From positions 78,028 to 142,027 of the forward strand of contig QPMI01000230.1 in NCBI GenBank assembly GCA_004431415.1: 64,000 bases of DNA, in the 5' to 3' direction. Origin of the DNA: Cyanophora paradoxa (lineage: Eukaryota; Glaucocystophyceae; Cyanophorales; Cyanophoraceae). A model generated the notes under the pieces. The model ran no database searches. It was not told where the DNA came from and worked only from the letters and a program-made list of their open reading frames with translations. A program made the position numbers and the translations under genes. Below, piece after piece: positions 11,177 to 21,698 of the stretch. The stretch's first letter is position 1; every line of letters begins with the position of its first letter.

Positions 11177-12001
11177 CGGTCCTAGGCCTGGAGTACTAGT
11201 GCGCGACCCGGCACTTGACCACGCACTTGGCAGGTCCATCAGTGACGGGGCTCCGTGCCCAATCATTGCTGCTTTGCTCTCTGCATCGAAGTCCGGAGCG
11301 GCAGCACGCCCCAGATCGCTGCAGCCGGCTGATGCGAGCGTTCGCATGCGCATGCGCTTTCCAGATGCGCATTCCAGGAGCGTGATGGCGGCGTCTTGGC
11401 TCGCAGTACGGGTCATCGGCCTCTCCAACGCTCGATCAATGTCGTCTGCGCTCGAGGCTGCCTGCGACATGGCGCGGCGCTGCAGCTGACTCCCCGCTGC
11501 CCGCTGGATCCGGAGCTGACAACCTGCGTCAACAGGCTGCAGTCGAGTGCTATTATTCACTGCTATCTGAAGTGATCTGCAGCAGCAGAGTGATCTGCAG
11601 GCTGCAGCAGCTACAGCTATAGGAGTTCGAGGAGTGGAGACGGGTACGCAGCGGAGACGGGTACGTACGCAGTTGATCGATGAATTGGCTCAAGTGATCA
11701 TGATCATGATCATGATCATGAAGCGCGCCATTTCGGAATTCTCTCTGGATTATGGCGATTTAACCCCCTCGCCCGGCGGCCGCGCCGGCATGCGCATGCG
11801 CAGATATATTATATATAATTAACGTTAGTTCCCCGGGCCCGACAGTACTAGTTCTCGACAGTACTAGTATACGTATGCGCTGCCAGGCTGATCATCGGAT
11901 CTGGCACTGCCGCAGTGCGGCAATCCAAGATCCTTGCCTCAGCCTGATCTAGATCTCTGCGTGACTCCTTAAAGTAGCCTTCTTCAAATTGATTAATGTC
12001 T
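11177..12001. other. Spacer with possible 5' extension of the upstream gene
   Basis: The part nearest 11177 may be a longer first exon of the F-box/ankyrin gene (open to 11470). Beyond about 11500 the sequence turns AT-rich. It holds an AGCTATAG (11615-11622), a GATCAT tandem repeat (11697-11720) and duplicated ACAGTACTAGT (about 11850-11870). No separate gene seen. Confidence 0.45.
11697..11720. repeat. Tandem ATGATC microsatellite
   Basis: About four copies of the 6-mer ATGATC in an AT-rich spacer. Confidence 0.85.
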
Positions 12002-13412
12002 TTACAGGTGTCTTGACTCAGTGATTCTTGAATACGAAATAAGCTTGCCTCGGTTGCATTGCCCTAGCTCGAGCTCGAGGGTGCCGAGCGGAGCCGGTGC
12101 GGCTGCCCGGCGTGCACGAGGCCATGCACATGGGCCTGCCCGTGGGACGCCGTGCGCCCCTGCGCGACGCCACCGGTCAGAGTGCGCCCCCATGCGCCCT
12201 GCAGCTGGACCTCGAAGGCCGCGGCGGCGGACCTGCGAGCGCGCCTGCGCCTGCGCGCATCTCTCCCACTCGTCGTCCCGCCGCATCTCCCCCACCGCGT
12301 TCTTCAGGTCGAAGCCCTGCGACGATAGGTAGTAGCTGCCCGCCGGAAGGGTCAGGCGGGCAGGGTACGGCGAGCGGCGGGAAAGGAGGGGTACGCGAAC
12401 CTCGCCTCCCCCTCCGAGAGGCCCATGGAGCGCTGAAGAGTGCGGACGAGCCTGCCGGGTACCAGCGTGAACGGGGGGTACGGTGTGAGAGGGGCGCCGG
12501 GTGCTCACCTCGCCCGCCGCCGCGCCTCCGCAGCGGCCTCCGCGGCGGCCTCCGCCTCGGCGCTCGGCGGGGGCACGTCGCTCACCGCTAGCTGCGCGCC
12601 GCGAGGGGAGCCCTCTCAGCCCACGGGGGGGCCCGCGGGGCCGGGGCCGGCTGCGGGAGGGGCGCGCCTGGGACTGGGCGAACGCGAGGGAGTACCGCTG
12701 CGCCGCGTCGTCTGCCGGCGCGCCGGCGTTGGCGGGCGGCGGGCGGCCAGCGCGCGTTACCCCTCTCGCCGACGCACCGTAGTGCAGGCGGGGCACGGGC
12801 GCCTCGGCCTCCTCGGGGCGGAGGAGGACGGGCATGGCGGCCGGGGGCAGGGGCACGAGGACCGACTCGCGCTGGCGGAAGGTCCCCTCGCTGAGGATGT
12901 TGTTCGCCCGCTTGATGTCCCCCGGCTGCGTCCGCGGGATCGAGGTCGGAAGGGGTACAGGGGCGGGCGCCGAGCGGGGGTACGGGAGCGCACAGTCACG
13001 CGGTAACGGAGGGCGAGGCCCGCGACCGTGTCGCGGCGCTGGACCTGCCGGGGGTACATCGCTCATCTCAACAACAGGGGTACAGGCACAAGCGGTGGGG
13101 AGCGGGCCTTGTGGACGATGAAGAGCTCCGGAGGGCCGGCGAGCATCTCGGCGAAGGCCCGCTTCCAGGACCCCCCGCAGGCTGCCGGCATACCCCCCAC
13201 GTCCGCCACGCCGAAGCGCGCCGCGAGCGCCCGCCTCCAGACGTGGCTGCAGAGCACGTCGGAAGGGAAGGCGGGGCCGAGGACGGGTGCGGCGCACGGG
13301 GCGTCGGCCACGGCGCGGAGAGGGCGGGAGGCGGCGGCGAGGCGGCAGAGGTCCCTGTGCCCCAGCAGCGCCACGATGTCGTCCAGCAGGTCCTGCGGGA
13401 GGCACCCGAGGC
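12002..13412 (-). CDS. F-box plus LysM-domain protein (start unresolved)
   Basis: An F-box (CLPQDLLDDIVALLGHRDLC, RLAAASRPLRAVADAP) is followed by a domain with Trp/Arg and Gly (VWRRALAARFGVADVGG, CGGSWKRAFAEMLAGPPELF). A split LysM repeat comes next: RDTVAGLALRYRVTV joins across an intron to DIKRANNILSEGTF and RQRESVLVPLP. The LysM consensus GDTLxxIAxRYxVTVxxIkxaN is clear. The C-terminal part contains YYLSSQGFDLKNAVGEMRRD, a UBA-like helical segment. F-box plus LysM plus such a tail is a known plant/algal arrangement (Arabidopsis At1g55000-like). It has no signal peptide, so a cytosolic or nuclear ubiquitin-ligase role is inferred. The exon starting about 13392 follows CCCGCAG, and the upstream exon ending in LP was not found. 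The end at 12002 assumes the last frame is read through. Confidence 0.65.
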
Positions 13413-13478
13413 GCCCCAGGCCGTCCCACCCCTCCCCGCCCTCCCTGCCCCGCCCCCGTCAGCGTTCGAACGGCGGGT

Positions 13479-14292
13479 CTAGGAGAGCTTTTGAAACGCT
13501 GGGCGCACTCGCAGTGAGTCCCCGGCGATTCGTCGGAGGGGTTTGCACAGTCGTCGGCAGAGTTCAAGGCTGGCGCCTGCGCATGCAGAAGGATTAGAGG
13601 CGCGGCGCGACGAGAGAAAGAGCGGGGAGCGAACCGAGGCGGGCCGGGCGCGCGCCCTCCGGATCCCCTCGCACGCGCCCGCCTCGCCGCCCGCGTCCAC
13701 GGCGGCGGTACCATCGCGAACGGAAGCAACGCCATCTTCGAGGCGATCGAGCTCGAAGAAGGAACGGAGCCGACGGTGGCCGAGGGCGCCAGGACACGAG
13801 GCACACAAGCCAGCAAGGAATCCGAGTATCCGCGCCCGCCGCTGCGACGGGCCGGCGAGAAAGAGCTCCTTGACGCCCGCACGGAGGCTCGCCTTCAGCG
13901 CCGAGCCGAGATCCGCGCGAAGCTGCGCCGGCGCCCCGGCCGATCCGCGTGAGACAGCGGCGACGGGCGCCTCTCGATACGACGAGCGCTCCTGTGACCA
14001 AGCGACCGCTACGTATACCGCATCTAAGCTCCTATTGGGCGCGGCAAGCGCCCCCTTCGGCCGCGCCCCTTCGGCCGGCGCCGCGCACCGACGCCTCCAA
14101 ATCGCATAGGTCGGCGAAGGAGCGCAGCACGCTTCGTGGTTTCCCCTCATACAGAAATGAAATGGAAAAGAGTTCCAGGGCCTGCTGGGCGCTCCGCGTT
14201 GGCTGCCGTGCGGCGTTCTGGTCGACGTCGAGCCCCCTGCAGCTGCCGCTCCGCAGGATCACGGGACTCACGCCAAGAACTCTTAGATGCAT
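13479..14292 (-). CDS. PX-domain-like phosphoinositide-binding protein (model tentative)
   Basis: Exons joined by eye give a PX-like fold. The first exon ends HLRVLG at donor GTGAGT and resumes at ALELFSISFLYEGKPRSVLR, then SFADLCDLEAS. A donor GTGCGC leads to LRADLGSALKASLRAGVKEL, FLAGPSQRRARILGFLAGLC and HRRLRSFFELD. The pattern 'RSFxDLxxLE ... RRxxxLxxFLxxLxx...LRxFFEL' is the PX signature; PX domains bind membrane PI3P and other phosphoinositides. The tail is basic and low-complexity, with a stop at 13479-13481. The start is set at ATG 14290-14292, but the frame is open to 14598. The plus strand also has an open frame across 13550-13951, so strand choice rests on the PX resemblance. This could be upstream exons of the F-box-LysM gene. 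Confidence 0.45.
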
Positions 14293-14882
14293 TGAAAGCG
14301 CTGCTGGGCGCAGCCGCTGCGGCGCCGGCGGGTCGACGTCCGACGCACTCCACCAGGCCTTGCTGTAGGTCTCGTACCCGGCCCTGCCGCAGTGCCCATG
14401 CCTGAACGCACGTGCACGTGCACGGGCGCGGCGGGCCGGCACGATTTGATTCGACCGAGAATACAGCGGCGTGTCGCCGAGTCGGTGTGCGTCGACCGGC
14501 GCCGGGCGCTCGCGCGCCGGCGGGCCGGGGCCCGGGGGCCGGCCGCGACTAGCGCGCGCATGCGCCTGCATATGCGAGCCCTCGCCGAGAGCTCTCAAAA
14601 GTGAATTAGCAATAAATGACGTTCAATGAAGCGAAAAATAAAGTGAATAATAGCGACTGGTGTCGCAAAGCGGCGAAGGGAGGCCTAGGGCGCCGGCGGT
14701 GGCTATGGTAATAGGAATTCGAAGGCCTAGCTATAGGGGAGGCCGGCGAACGCCGAGGCCCGAGAAGGTTGGTGGGGAGGGTGCCGGCCAGATCCACAGC
14801 AGGTCGGGTGTACTCGGCGATCAGCAGCAGTCGTAGTACCTGCGGAAGAGAAGCCTCGTTGAGCCCTCGGCGGCACAGAGAT
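14293..14882. other. Spacer between PX-like and DHHC genes
   Basis: An AT-rich part at 14600-14760 with an AGCTATAG (14729-14736) is followed by the 3' flank of the DHHC gene. Part may be 5' exon or UTR of the PX-like gene. Nothing else recognised. Confidence 0.4.
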
Positions 14883-16525
14883 CTAGAGCGGGCGGCGCGG
14901 GAACCAACGAACTCGTTCGAGAACCAGTTCCACTCCTTGCTCTTGGCCTCCAGCGCCTCGGGGGAAGGCATCTGCCTCCGAGTTCACGGCTCGCTCGGAA
15001 GACGTGAAGAGAGAGCGGAGGAGGGAACTCGCCTGCCACTCGACGGGAGGGCCGCGCCCCAGCGAGAAGCAGAAGTACCTTCAAAAGAGGAAAGTCACGA
15101 GGGCGGAGCCAGGGGCGTGCGGGAGGGGTAGGCGCACCGCAGGTTCGGCCAGCAGCCCCGCGAGAAGGGGTACACGTTCTCCGGGACTGCCTTCAGGTAA
15201 TCGATCTTCGCCCGCTTGAGCATCTGGGTACAGGGCCTCTCAGCTCGCGAATCCCCCGCAGCGATTCGAGGCACGGGCCTCCCACGTGGTCTGGTTCGAG
15301 CACGCCAGGAAGCCGTGGTAAACAGCCAGCGAGAAGGGGAGCATGCCTGGCGGGGAAACGGGATTCGAACGGGGTGCGGCAAGCGCGCCGTGGCAGATCT
15401 TGAGGGTACGGCGCACCGAACATAAGGATAAGAATAATACAGATGAGGAGGAATCCGTTGTCGTCAAGCCATTGCTTGAAGCCAGGGCGGTCCTCGAGGC
15501 CGCTCCCCGCCTGGATCCGAGCCGCCTGGAATTCAGGAGGCGCAAGGGAAGGGGGGGGAGGGGGAGGGGGAGGGGGGGGAGGAGGAGGAGGGGTAGAAGC
15601 CGGGGTACGGGCGCACAAGTAGGAGGCCCCAGCCACAGACTAGAGTCTCTGTGATGAGGTACCAAAGAAAACGACCTGGGATGTAAATCAGAGGGGTACG
15701 GGACGCATAGAGGGGGGTACGTGCAGTGATTCTTCTCCCCGACGCATGTCCCGATCCAGAAGCAGTGATGGTCTGCCGTCACAACCGAAAGCAGGATTCA
15801 GTCTCGCCCAAGTTTGACCAGCCGGCGCAGTCTCGTGCACCGAAGCGGCGGACGCAGCGGTTGCATTCCTTACAGTGCTTGCTCCGCAGCGGCTGCGGGG
15901 GGGTGTCGGAGGCTGCGGCTGTTATCATGAACGGCTGTGCAACTCTGGCACCTGTACAATCCCGCACGGCGTGCAGAAGCGGTGGTACGGTGGCAGGGTC
16001 GCCAGCGGCGGCGCAGCGCGGGACGCGCCGACGTCAGCGGCGTAGCGCAGAAGGCCAGCCTCCTGATCCGCGTCCGGGTCATCTGCGGCGATATCGGAAT
16101 GTCGCGTACGGGAGACTGGCCGTCGCGGCGAGCGCACCGGCCCGCACGCGGTCGGCGACCTCCACGTATCCCGGATCGCTGCCGACAAGGCTGAAGTACC
16201 GCCAGCAGTTGACCGCAACCACAACGGCGAATGCTGCGCGGCACAGCGAAGCTCGCTCGGTGCTACGGGCGCAGTCCGCTGAACGCACCGGCGACGTAGC
16301 CCCAGGAGCCGTCCGAGAAAGCCCTCCACAGCGCGTTGTCCGACCAGAGCACTCCACCGGCGAGTCCCACGTGAATCACGCACCAGGCGCCGACGACGGA
16401 CCGTGCTGCACGACGAGAATTTGATCGGCGGGGGCACGCGGAAGGATGCTCAAAACCGCACTTGGCGTGCAATCCGGCACGGTCCGTGAGAGCCGCCCCA
16501 CGAGCCGCTCCGCCCACTCAAACAT
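14883..16525 (-). CDS. DHHC-type protein S-palmitoyltransferase (zDHHC)
   Basis: A polytopic enzyme that attaches palmitate to Cys of membrane proteins. The chosen start at 16525 (MFEWAERLVGRL) leaves a promoter gap to PTEN. Two helices follow (VVGAWCVIHVGLAGGVLW; FAVVVAVNCWRYFSLVG), then SDPGYVEVAD. The Cys-rich domain is spread over exons: FCTPCGIVQ, PLRSKHCKECNRCVRRF and DHHCFWIGTCVGEKNH. Helix RFLWYLITETLVCGWGLLL and helix GFLLICIILILMF come next. The family motif SNQTTWE and a C-terminal IDYLKAVPENVYPFSRGCW complete a standard zDHHC layout. The catalytic Cys is present, but the usual DHHC-Pro-Trp reads DHHC-Phe-Trp. Several introns start GC, for example 15724-15676, which restores NHCRFLWYL. 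The stop is at 14883-14885. Confidence 0.88.
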
Positions 16526-16808
16526 CGACCGACACTTGTACCGGGGGCAGAGTTCATCCCCCGGGGTAAACTCAGCCGGCCGTCAAGATGGACGGTGCGT
16601 CGCGGCGCCTCGTATGTGTGGCGAAGAGCTCGGCTTCGAGCGCTTAGCGGCCCGTCGCCGTCCCGCAGGCTTCTTGAGCAAGCTCCGCGCCGTCGTGAGC
16701 CAGGACCGAAAACGGCTCGTCGACAAAGAGAGCGGCGTCGACCTGTAAGCAATTTCCAACGCCGCCGCCGCCGCGACAGCGCCTCCGACCCTGGCGGCGG
16801 TCATTCTC
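16526..16808. promoter_or_regulatory. Putative bidirectional promoter (DHHC / PTEN)
   Basis: A 283-bp gap between the chosen divergent starts. An in-frame ATG nearer PTEN would make the two genes abut, which is why the start at 16525 was preferred. Confidence 0.4.
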
Positions 16809-19800
16809 ATGAATCCTATTGCGCCGCGCAGCGACCTCACGTACATCACTGACCGCATCATCGGTACGTCTGCAACGCTTGCGCCGCCTTCAGGCCGCCC
16901 GTAGCGCTCGAAGGAGCGCCGCTAACTCGTGCACGCAGCGATGGGCTTTCCTTCCGCCGGCGTGGAGGCGGCGTTCCGCAAGTGCGCATTCGGCGCTCAT
17001 AGCATTCTCAGGCGCGCGGCATGCGGCGCAGCTGACCCCGGCCGGCCGCAGCGACATCGACGATGTCGCGGCGTTCCTCAACGGCCGGCACAAGGGCAAG
17101 TACATGATTTGGAACCTGAGCGACCGCCGCTACGACTGTGCGTCGCGTTCACCCCGCTCCTCGTCCCCGCCGCCGAGCTCACCCGCACGCCGCAGACACG
17201 AAGTTCGACAACCAGGTAGGGCAGGAACCGCTCAGCGGCGCGCTCCCCGCTTAGCTGTGCGGCCTCAGGTCCTCGAGTTCGGATTCCCGGACCACCACGG
17301 TGAGCCCGGCGGGCCGCTCCCGTGCCGCCTGCCCCTCTCCGCTCCTCACGCAGCGCCCCGCGCCGCGCCGCAGCGCCGCCGCTGGAGATGCTCTTCAAAA
17401 TCTCGAAGTCTATGGACGGCTGGCTCAAGGCAGACCCGCAGAACGTCGCCGTCGTCCACTGCCTGGTACCCCGGCCCCGTCCCGGCCCGCTGCACCCGCC
17501 TACCCCGCCGACCCGCGGGCGGCAGGCGGGCAAGGGCCGGACGGGCCTGGCGGTGGCGGGGTACATGGCCTACGCGGGGATCGCGGAGAGCGGCGCTGAG
17601 GCGCTCCACATGTTCGGCGTGAAGCGCTCCTGGGACGAGAAGGGCGTCACCGTGCCCTCCCAGAAGCGGTGCCCGCCCTGCCCCCCGCGCCGCTCGTGAC
17701 CCCCCGCCAACCGCCGGGGGTACAGCTTCGTCGGCTACTTCACGGACGTGATCAAGGGCCGCCGCGTCCCGCACTGCCGGCCCCTCGTCCTGCAGGCGCG
17801 CGCGCATGCCCCGGCCCCGGCTGCGGCCCGCTCTCGAACGAGCGCCCCCCGCAGCGCATCATCATGAACACCATACCGAAGTTCGACCGCTCGGGCGGCT
17901 GCAAGCCGTACTTCCAGGTGCGCTTCGCACCGCTCCACAAGCTGCCCGCTGCTACCCCGCTTATCTTGCGCCCGTACCCCCCCAGATCTTCCGAAACTTT
18001 GGGAAGACGCCCATCTTCAACTCCGCCGAGCACGGGCCCCTGAAGTGGGCCCCCCGGGCCCCTCCCGGTCCCCTCCCGCCCGGTCTCACGCGGGGCCCGG
18101 GCCGCCGGGGGCGCGCAGGACGTACACGAACAAGGACCTCTCGGTCTCCTTCCAGGTGGAGTGCATCATCCAGGGCAACATCCTCGTCAAGGCGCCCCCG
18201 CCCCGCCATCGGAAGCCAGCGGCCCGCTCGTCCCTGACCGCGCCTCTACGCCAGTTCTTCCACCTGGGGGCCCTCACGACGCCGATCCTCTTCCGCTTCG
18301 CCTTCCACACCGGCTTCGCCGACCACGGTGCGCGCCTCCAGGCTGGGAAGGGGCGGGCGCGGGGCGTGCTGGGGCGGCGCCCGCCCGCGCCCGCCCGCCC
18401 GCCGCGCCTCTCCCTGCTCGGCGGCGGGAGCGGCTCACCGCCTCCCCCGCGTGGCCGGCAGGCGTGCTGCGGTTCACGAAGCTCCAGCTCGACGGGGCCA
18501 CCGACGACAAGCGGTCCGCCCCGCCCCGCCCCGCCCCGCCCGTGGGTCTGCCCCGCCCCGCCGGCCTCACCGGCCTCGCCTCGCAGCTTCGAGGAGGACT
18601 TCTTCATCGACCTCATGTTCGGGCCCCTCCAGGTCCCCTCCCCCGCCCTCCGCTGCACCCGCTGCACCCGCCCGCCCCGAGCGCCCCGGGCGCAGGGCGA
18701 GCTCTCCAAGTCCGCCAAGCGCCAGCTCGCGCGCGAGGAGGCCCAGTGGCACGACATCCTGGTGCCCCCTGCCCCCTCCCCCCGCACACGACGCCCCGCC
18801 GGCCTCACCGCCCCCGCAGGCGGCGCTGCCCATCAACCAGGGCCGCACCGACTTTGAGTACCCCGTCGGCGGCTCCATGTACGCCGCCGAGGCCGGTCCC
18901 AGCGGGGTACAGGTGCGCCGTGTCCCGCGCCATCTCGCATCCGCGCGGGCCTAACGTGCCTCGGGGCCAGGCGAAGCCGGTCGGGGACGCGCCGGGGAGC
19001 CCGCCGCTGAAGCGGCCGCCGGAGGCGGTGTTCGAGCTCTCGGGGGGCGGCCAGGACGACTTCGACGGCCCCGAGGAGGCGGCGGGGGCGCCCGGCGCGC
19101 CCTCCGCGCCCGCGAGGCCAGCCGGCGAGGGCGGCGGCTGGGGCGACGTCCAGTTCGACCTCGGGACGCCCCCGGGGAGCCCCAAGGGCCGCCCCAGCGA
19201 CGCCGCCGCCGACGCCGACGCTGAGGCCGAGGCCGAGGCCGAGGCGAAGGCGGCGGAGGCGGCCAAGGCGGCGGCAGAAGCGAAGGCGGCGACTGAGAAG
19301 AAGGCGGCTGAGGGGAAGGCGGCGGCAGAAAAGGCGGCGGCACAGAAGGCGGCAGCTGAGAAGGCTGCGGCCGAGAAGGCGGCAGCAGAGAAGGCGGCGG
19401 CCGAGAAGAAAGCAGCAGCCGAGAAGGCGGCGGCGGAGAAGAAGGAGGTGGAGGCAAAAGCGGCGGCCGACAAGAAGGCGGCGCAGGAGAAGGCGGCCGC
19501 GGACAAGAAGGCCGCGGCCGAGGAGAAGAAGGCGGCGGCCGAGGCCAAGAAGGCGGCAGAGGCCTCTGCGGCGGCTGAGAAGAAGGCGGCGGCCGAGAAG
19601 GCGGCGTCAGAGGCCAAGGCCAAGGCCGAGGCAGAGGCCAAGGCGGCGGCCGAGAAGGCGGCGGCCGAGAAAAAGGCGGCTGAGGAGAAGGCGGCGGCGG
19701 AAAAGAAGGCGGCGGAGGAGAAGGCGGCAGCAGAGGCGACGGCGGCGGCGGAGGCGTCGGCGGGGAAGCCGGCGGCGGGGGCGGGGGAGGAGAAGAAGGG

Positions 19801-20010
19801 CGGGGCGAGCCTGAAGGCGGCCATCGAGGACCCGGCCAACTTCGAGGTGCCGCGCCCCCGCCTTCGGCCGCCCGTGCCCCGGGCCGAGCTCCCGCGCAGG
19901 CGTGGCTGGACGAGGCGGCGGCCTCGGCGACGGCGCCCTCGGCCTCGCCCCCCGGCGCCTCGGCGTCGGCCGCCGCCTTCTCCCTCGACGACGACGACTT
20001 CCTCTCCTGA
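16809..20010 (+). CDS. PTEN: PTEN-family phosphatidylinositol 3-phosphatase with Ala/Lys/Glu-rich tail
   Basis: Removes the 3-phosphate of PIP3, opposing PI3-kinase at the membrane. ATG 16809 starts [18 protein letters not shown]. Exons then give [50 protein letters not shown] and [10 protein letters not shown]. The active site HCLAGKGRTG (Cys nucleophile and Arg present) follows across the intron at about 17467-17526, then [14 protein letters not shown]2-domain half starts [20 protein letters not shown] and includes [28 protein letters not shown] and [14 protein letters not shown]. In human PTEN the loop is HCKAGKGRTG; here the first Lys is Leu. After the C2 part comes an acidic linker, then a tail of about 190 residues of (K/E)[11 protein letters not shown] type (19210-19790), ending [10 protein letters not shown] (stop 20008-20010). 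The intron at 17796-17854 is GC-AG. The family call is firm. Confidence 0.93.
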
Positions 20011-20301
20011 CCGCGGGCTCGCCTCTGGGCCCCTCAAGCTTCCACCACCCGGCCCGGATCTATAGCTAGCTAGACCTTTGCAGCGCCCTCCGATCCCCCC
20101 CGCCCCCCCTCCTCTCGATCCACGTACATGCACCGAACGAATTCGAAGAAAGCATCGCCCGACTGGTTTGATTCCCAACCGAGGCTCATGTGCGCTGGTC
20201 GCTCTCGCGCGCACGGGAAGAAAAAGAAATGTACAGGGTGGTGGTTGGTACCTCTGCTGCTAGGGCGATTGCCCCGGCGCGTTGCCGTGCCGGGCCGCTC
20301 G
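20011..20301. other. Convergent spacer
   Basis: Lies between the PTEN stop and the stop of the minus-strand gene. It contains CTATAGCT at 20060-20067, 50 nt after the PTEN stop. No gene seen. Confidence 0.5.
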
Positions 20302-21629
20302 CTAGCTGTCGGAAGAGGAGCTGGCGAGGGCGGCGGCGAGCGAGCGGGCCGCCTTCTCCTTCTCCGCCGCCGCGCGCTGCTTCGCCGTCAACTTCGGCTC
20401 CGCTCTCGCCTGCGGCTCCGCCACAGCCGCCGCCACCGCCGACTCCGAGGGCCCCGCCGCCGGCGCCGGCGCCGCGGCCTTCGCCGGGCCGCGATGGCGA
20501 CGCCGGCGGCGGCGGCGTTGGCGGCGGCGGCCGCCGCCGCGAGGGCGGCGAAGGGAGAGGGGCGGGCGGGGCGGGCTCGGCCGCCGGCGCCGGGTCGACC
20601 ACGGGCGCCGCGGGCTTTCCCAGGGCAGGACGGCCGGCTTCGACGCCGCGGCGGCCTGCGCGTTGGCGGCCGCTGCCAGGCCGGCGAGAGCGGCGAAGGG
20701 GCTGGGCGCCGGGGCCGCTGGGGGCGCCGCCGCTGCGGGGGCCCCAGACGATGCTGCTTGCGCGGCCGCCGCCGCCTGCAGTGCGGCGAGCTGCGGCGCA
20801 CGGGCGTTAGTGGGACGCACGGGGCAACCGCAACGCGGCGGCGACGCGGCGCGCCTGCTGCGTCAAGGCGCGGAGCTGGTTCTCGAGCGATGCCGGAGGG
20901 GGCCGAGCGAGCTCCCGCGGAGCGCGCGGCTTCGCCTGCGTCCCGGGCACGACCCGGCGCCGAGGGGGCGGGAAGTCCACGGGAAGCTGGCGCCGGACAA
21001 CATGACCGCTCGGATTCCCGGAGCGCGGCGTCTGCGGGACCTCCGCAGCGTCCAGGGCTGCGCGGTTTCGCGTCAGACCGCGGCGGGCGGCCCGGAAAAC
21101 GCGGCCGGCGGACGGACCGTCCATAAAGCCAGTGCCCTCCTTCTGGGCGGGGATCCGCACGATGCCGAATCGGATGCCGAGGCGCCGCACGTATCTGCAG
21201 AGGCCCGTCAACCGCTGAGTGCGAAGGCGGCCGCCGCAGAATTCCGCAGAAGTCGGACGAGGCGGAACGGCATCCGGGAGCCGCAGCCTATACGGGGCGA
21301 CCCGCAGCTTGCCAACGAACCTCCGAAGCTTCCGCTGCGTCCGCGGATCCCGGAGGCCAAGCCGCTCGACGATGAAGGTTGGGCCCTGCGGACGACGTTC
21401 GGAAACCCTTCACACGGCGCATACGGAGCCCTTGGACACTTGCCTCAGTGAGAAGCCATGTTACAAGGTCTTTGAAACAGCCGGCGAGTTCTTTTGACAC
21501 GGACCAGAGCCGAACTCCGATGGCGATGACCTCCTTCTCCTTGGCACTGAACTGCTCGGTCTCACCATCGCTGTCGTGCCCAGAGCTCGTCGAGCTGGGC
21601 GCCCGGCGAGCCGTACGAGCCGTGGCCAT
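20302..21629 (-). CDS. Unrecognised protein with Ala-rich C-terminus
   Basis: ATG 21627-21629 starts MATARTARRAPSSTSSGHDS, an acidic/Ser head, followed by EKEVIAIGVRLWSVSKELAG and CFKDL. Splicing (GTAAC donor at about 21465 to CAG near 21386) gives GPTFIVERLGLRDPRTQRKL. Later exons give RYVRRLGIRFG, IPAQKEGTGFMDG and ASLENQLRALTQQARRVAAA. The C-terminal third is Ala/Pro-rich, with LAALQAAAAAQAASSG and the end KQRAAAEKEKAARSLAAALA, SSSSDS. No enzyme motif, membrane helix or signal peptide is seen. The intron structure and coil-like segments support coding. A nuclear or scaffold protein is a guess only. Confidence 0.55.
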
Positions 21630-21698
21630 CTTCTCAGCAAACGAAGTGGACCGACGTACCGGGGCAGGAGCGGGTTGGGGGTACAAACGATCGATCAA
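21630..21698. promoter_or_regulatory. Very short bidirectional promoter region
   Basis: Only 69 bp separate the ATG of the minus-strand gene from the ATG of the peroxidase gene. The two transcripts must therefore overlap in their 5' UTRs or start inside this gap. Confidence 0.45.

Noticed and set aside
15340..15365. tRNA-like T-arm GTTCGAATCCCG on the minus strand
   Set aside because: The T stem does not pair, no anticodon arm or acceptor stem is present, and it lies in an intron of the DHHC gene.
16802..16861. DHHC gene starting at 16861, 16810 or 16804
   Set aside because: These starts overlap or touch the PTEN first exon; the downstream ATG at 16525 joins better to the first helix and leaves room for a promoter.
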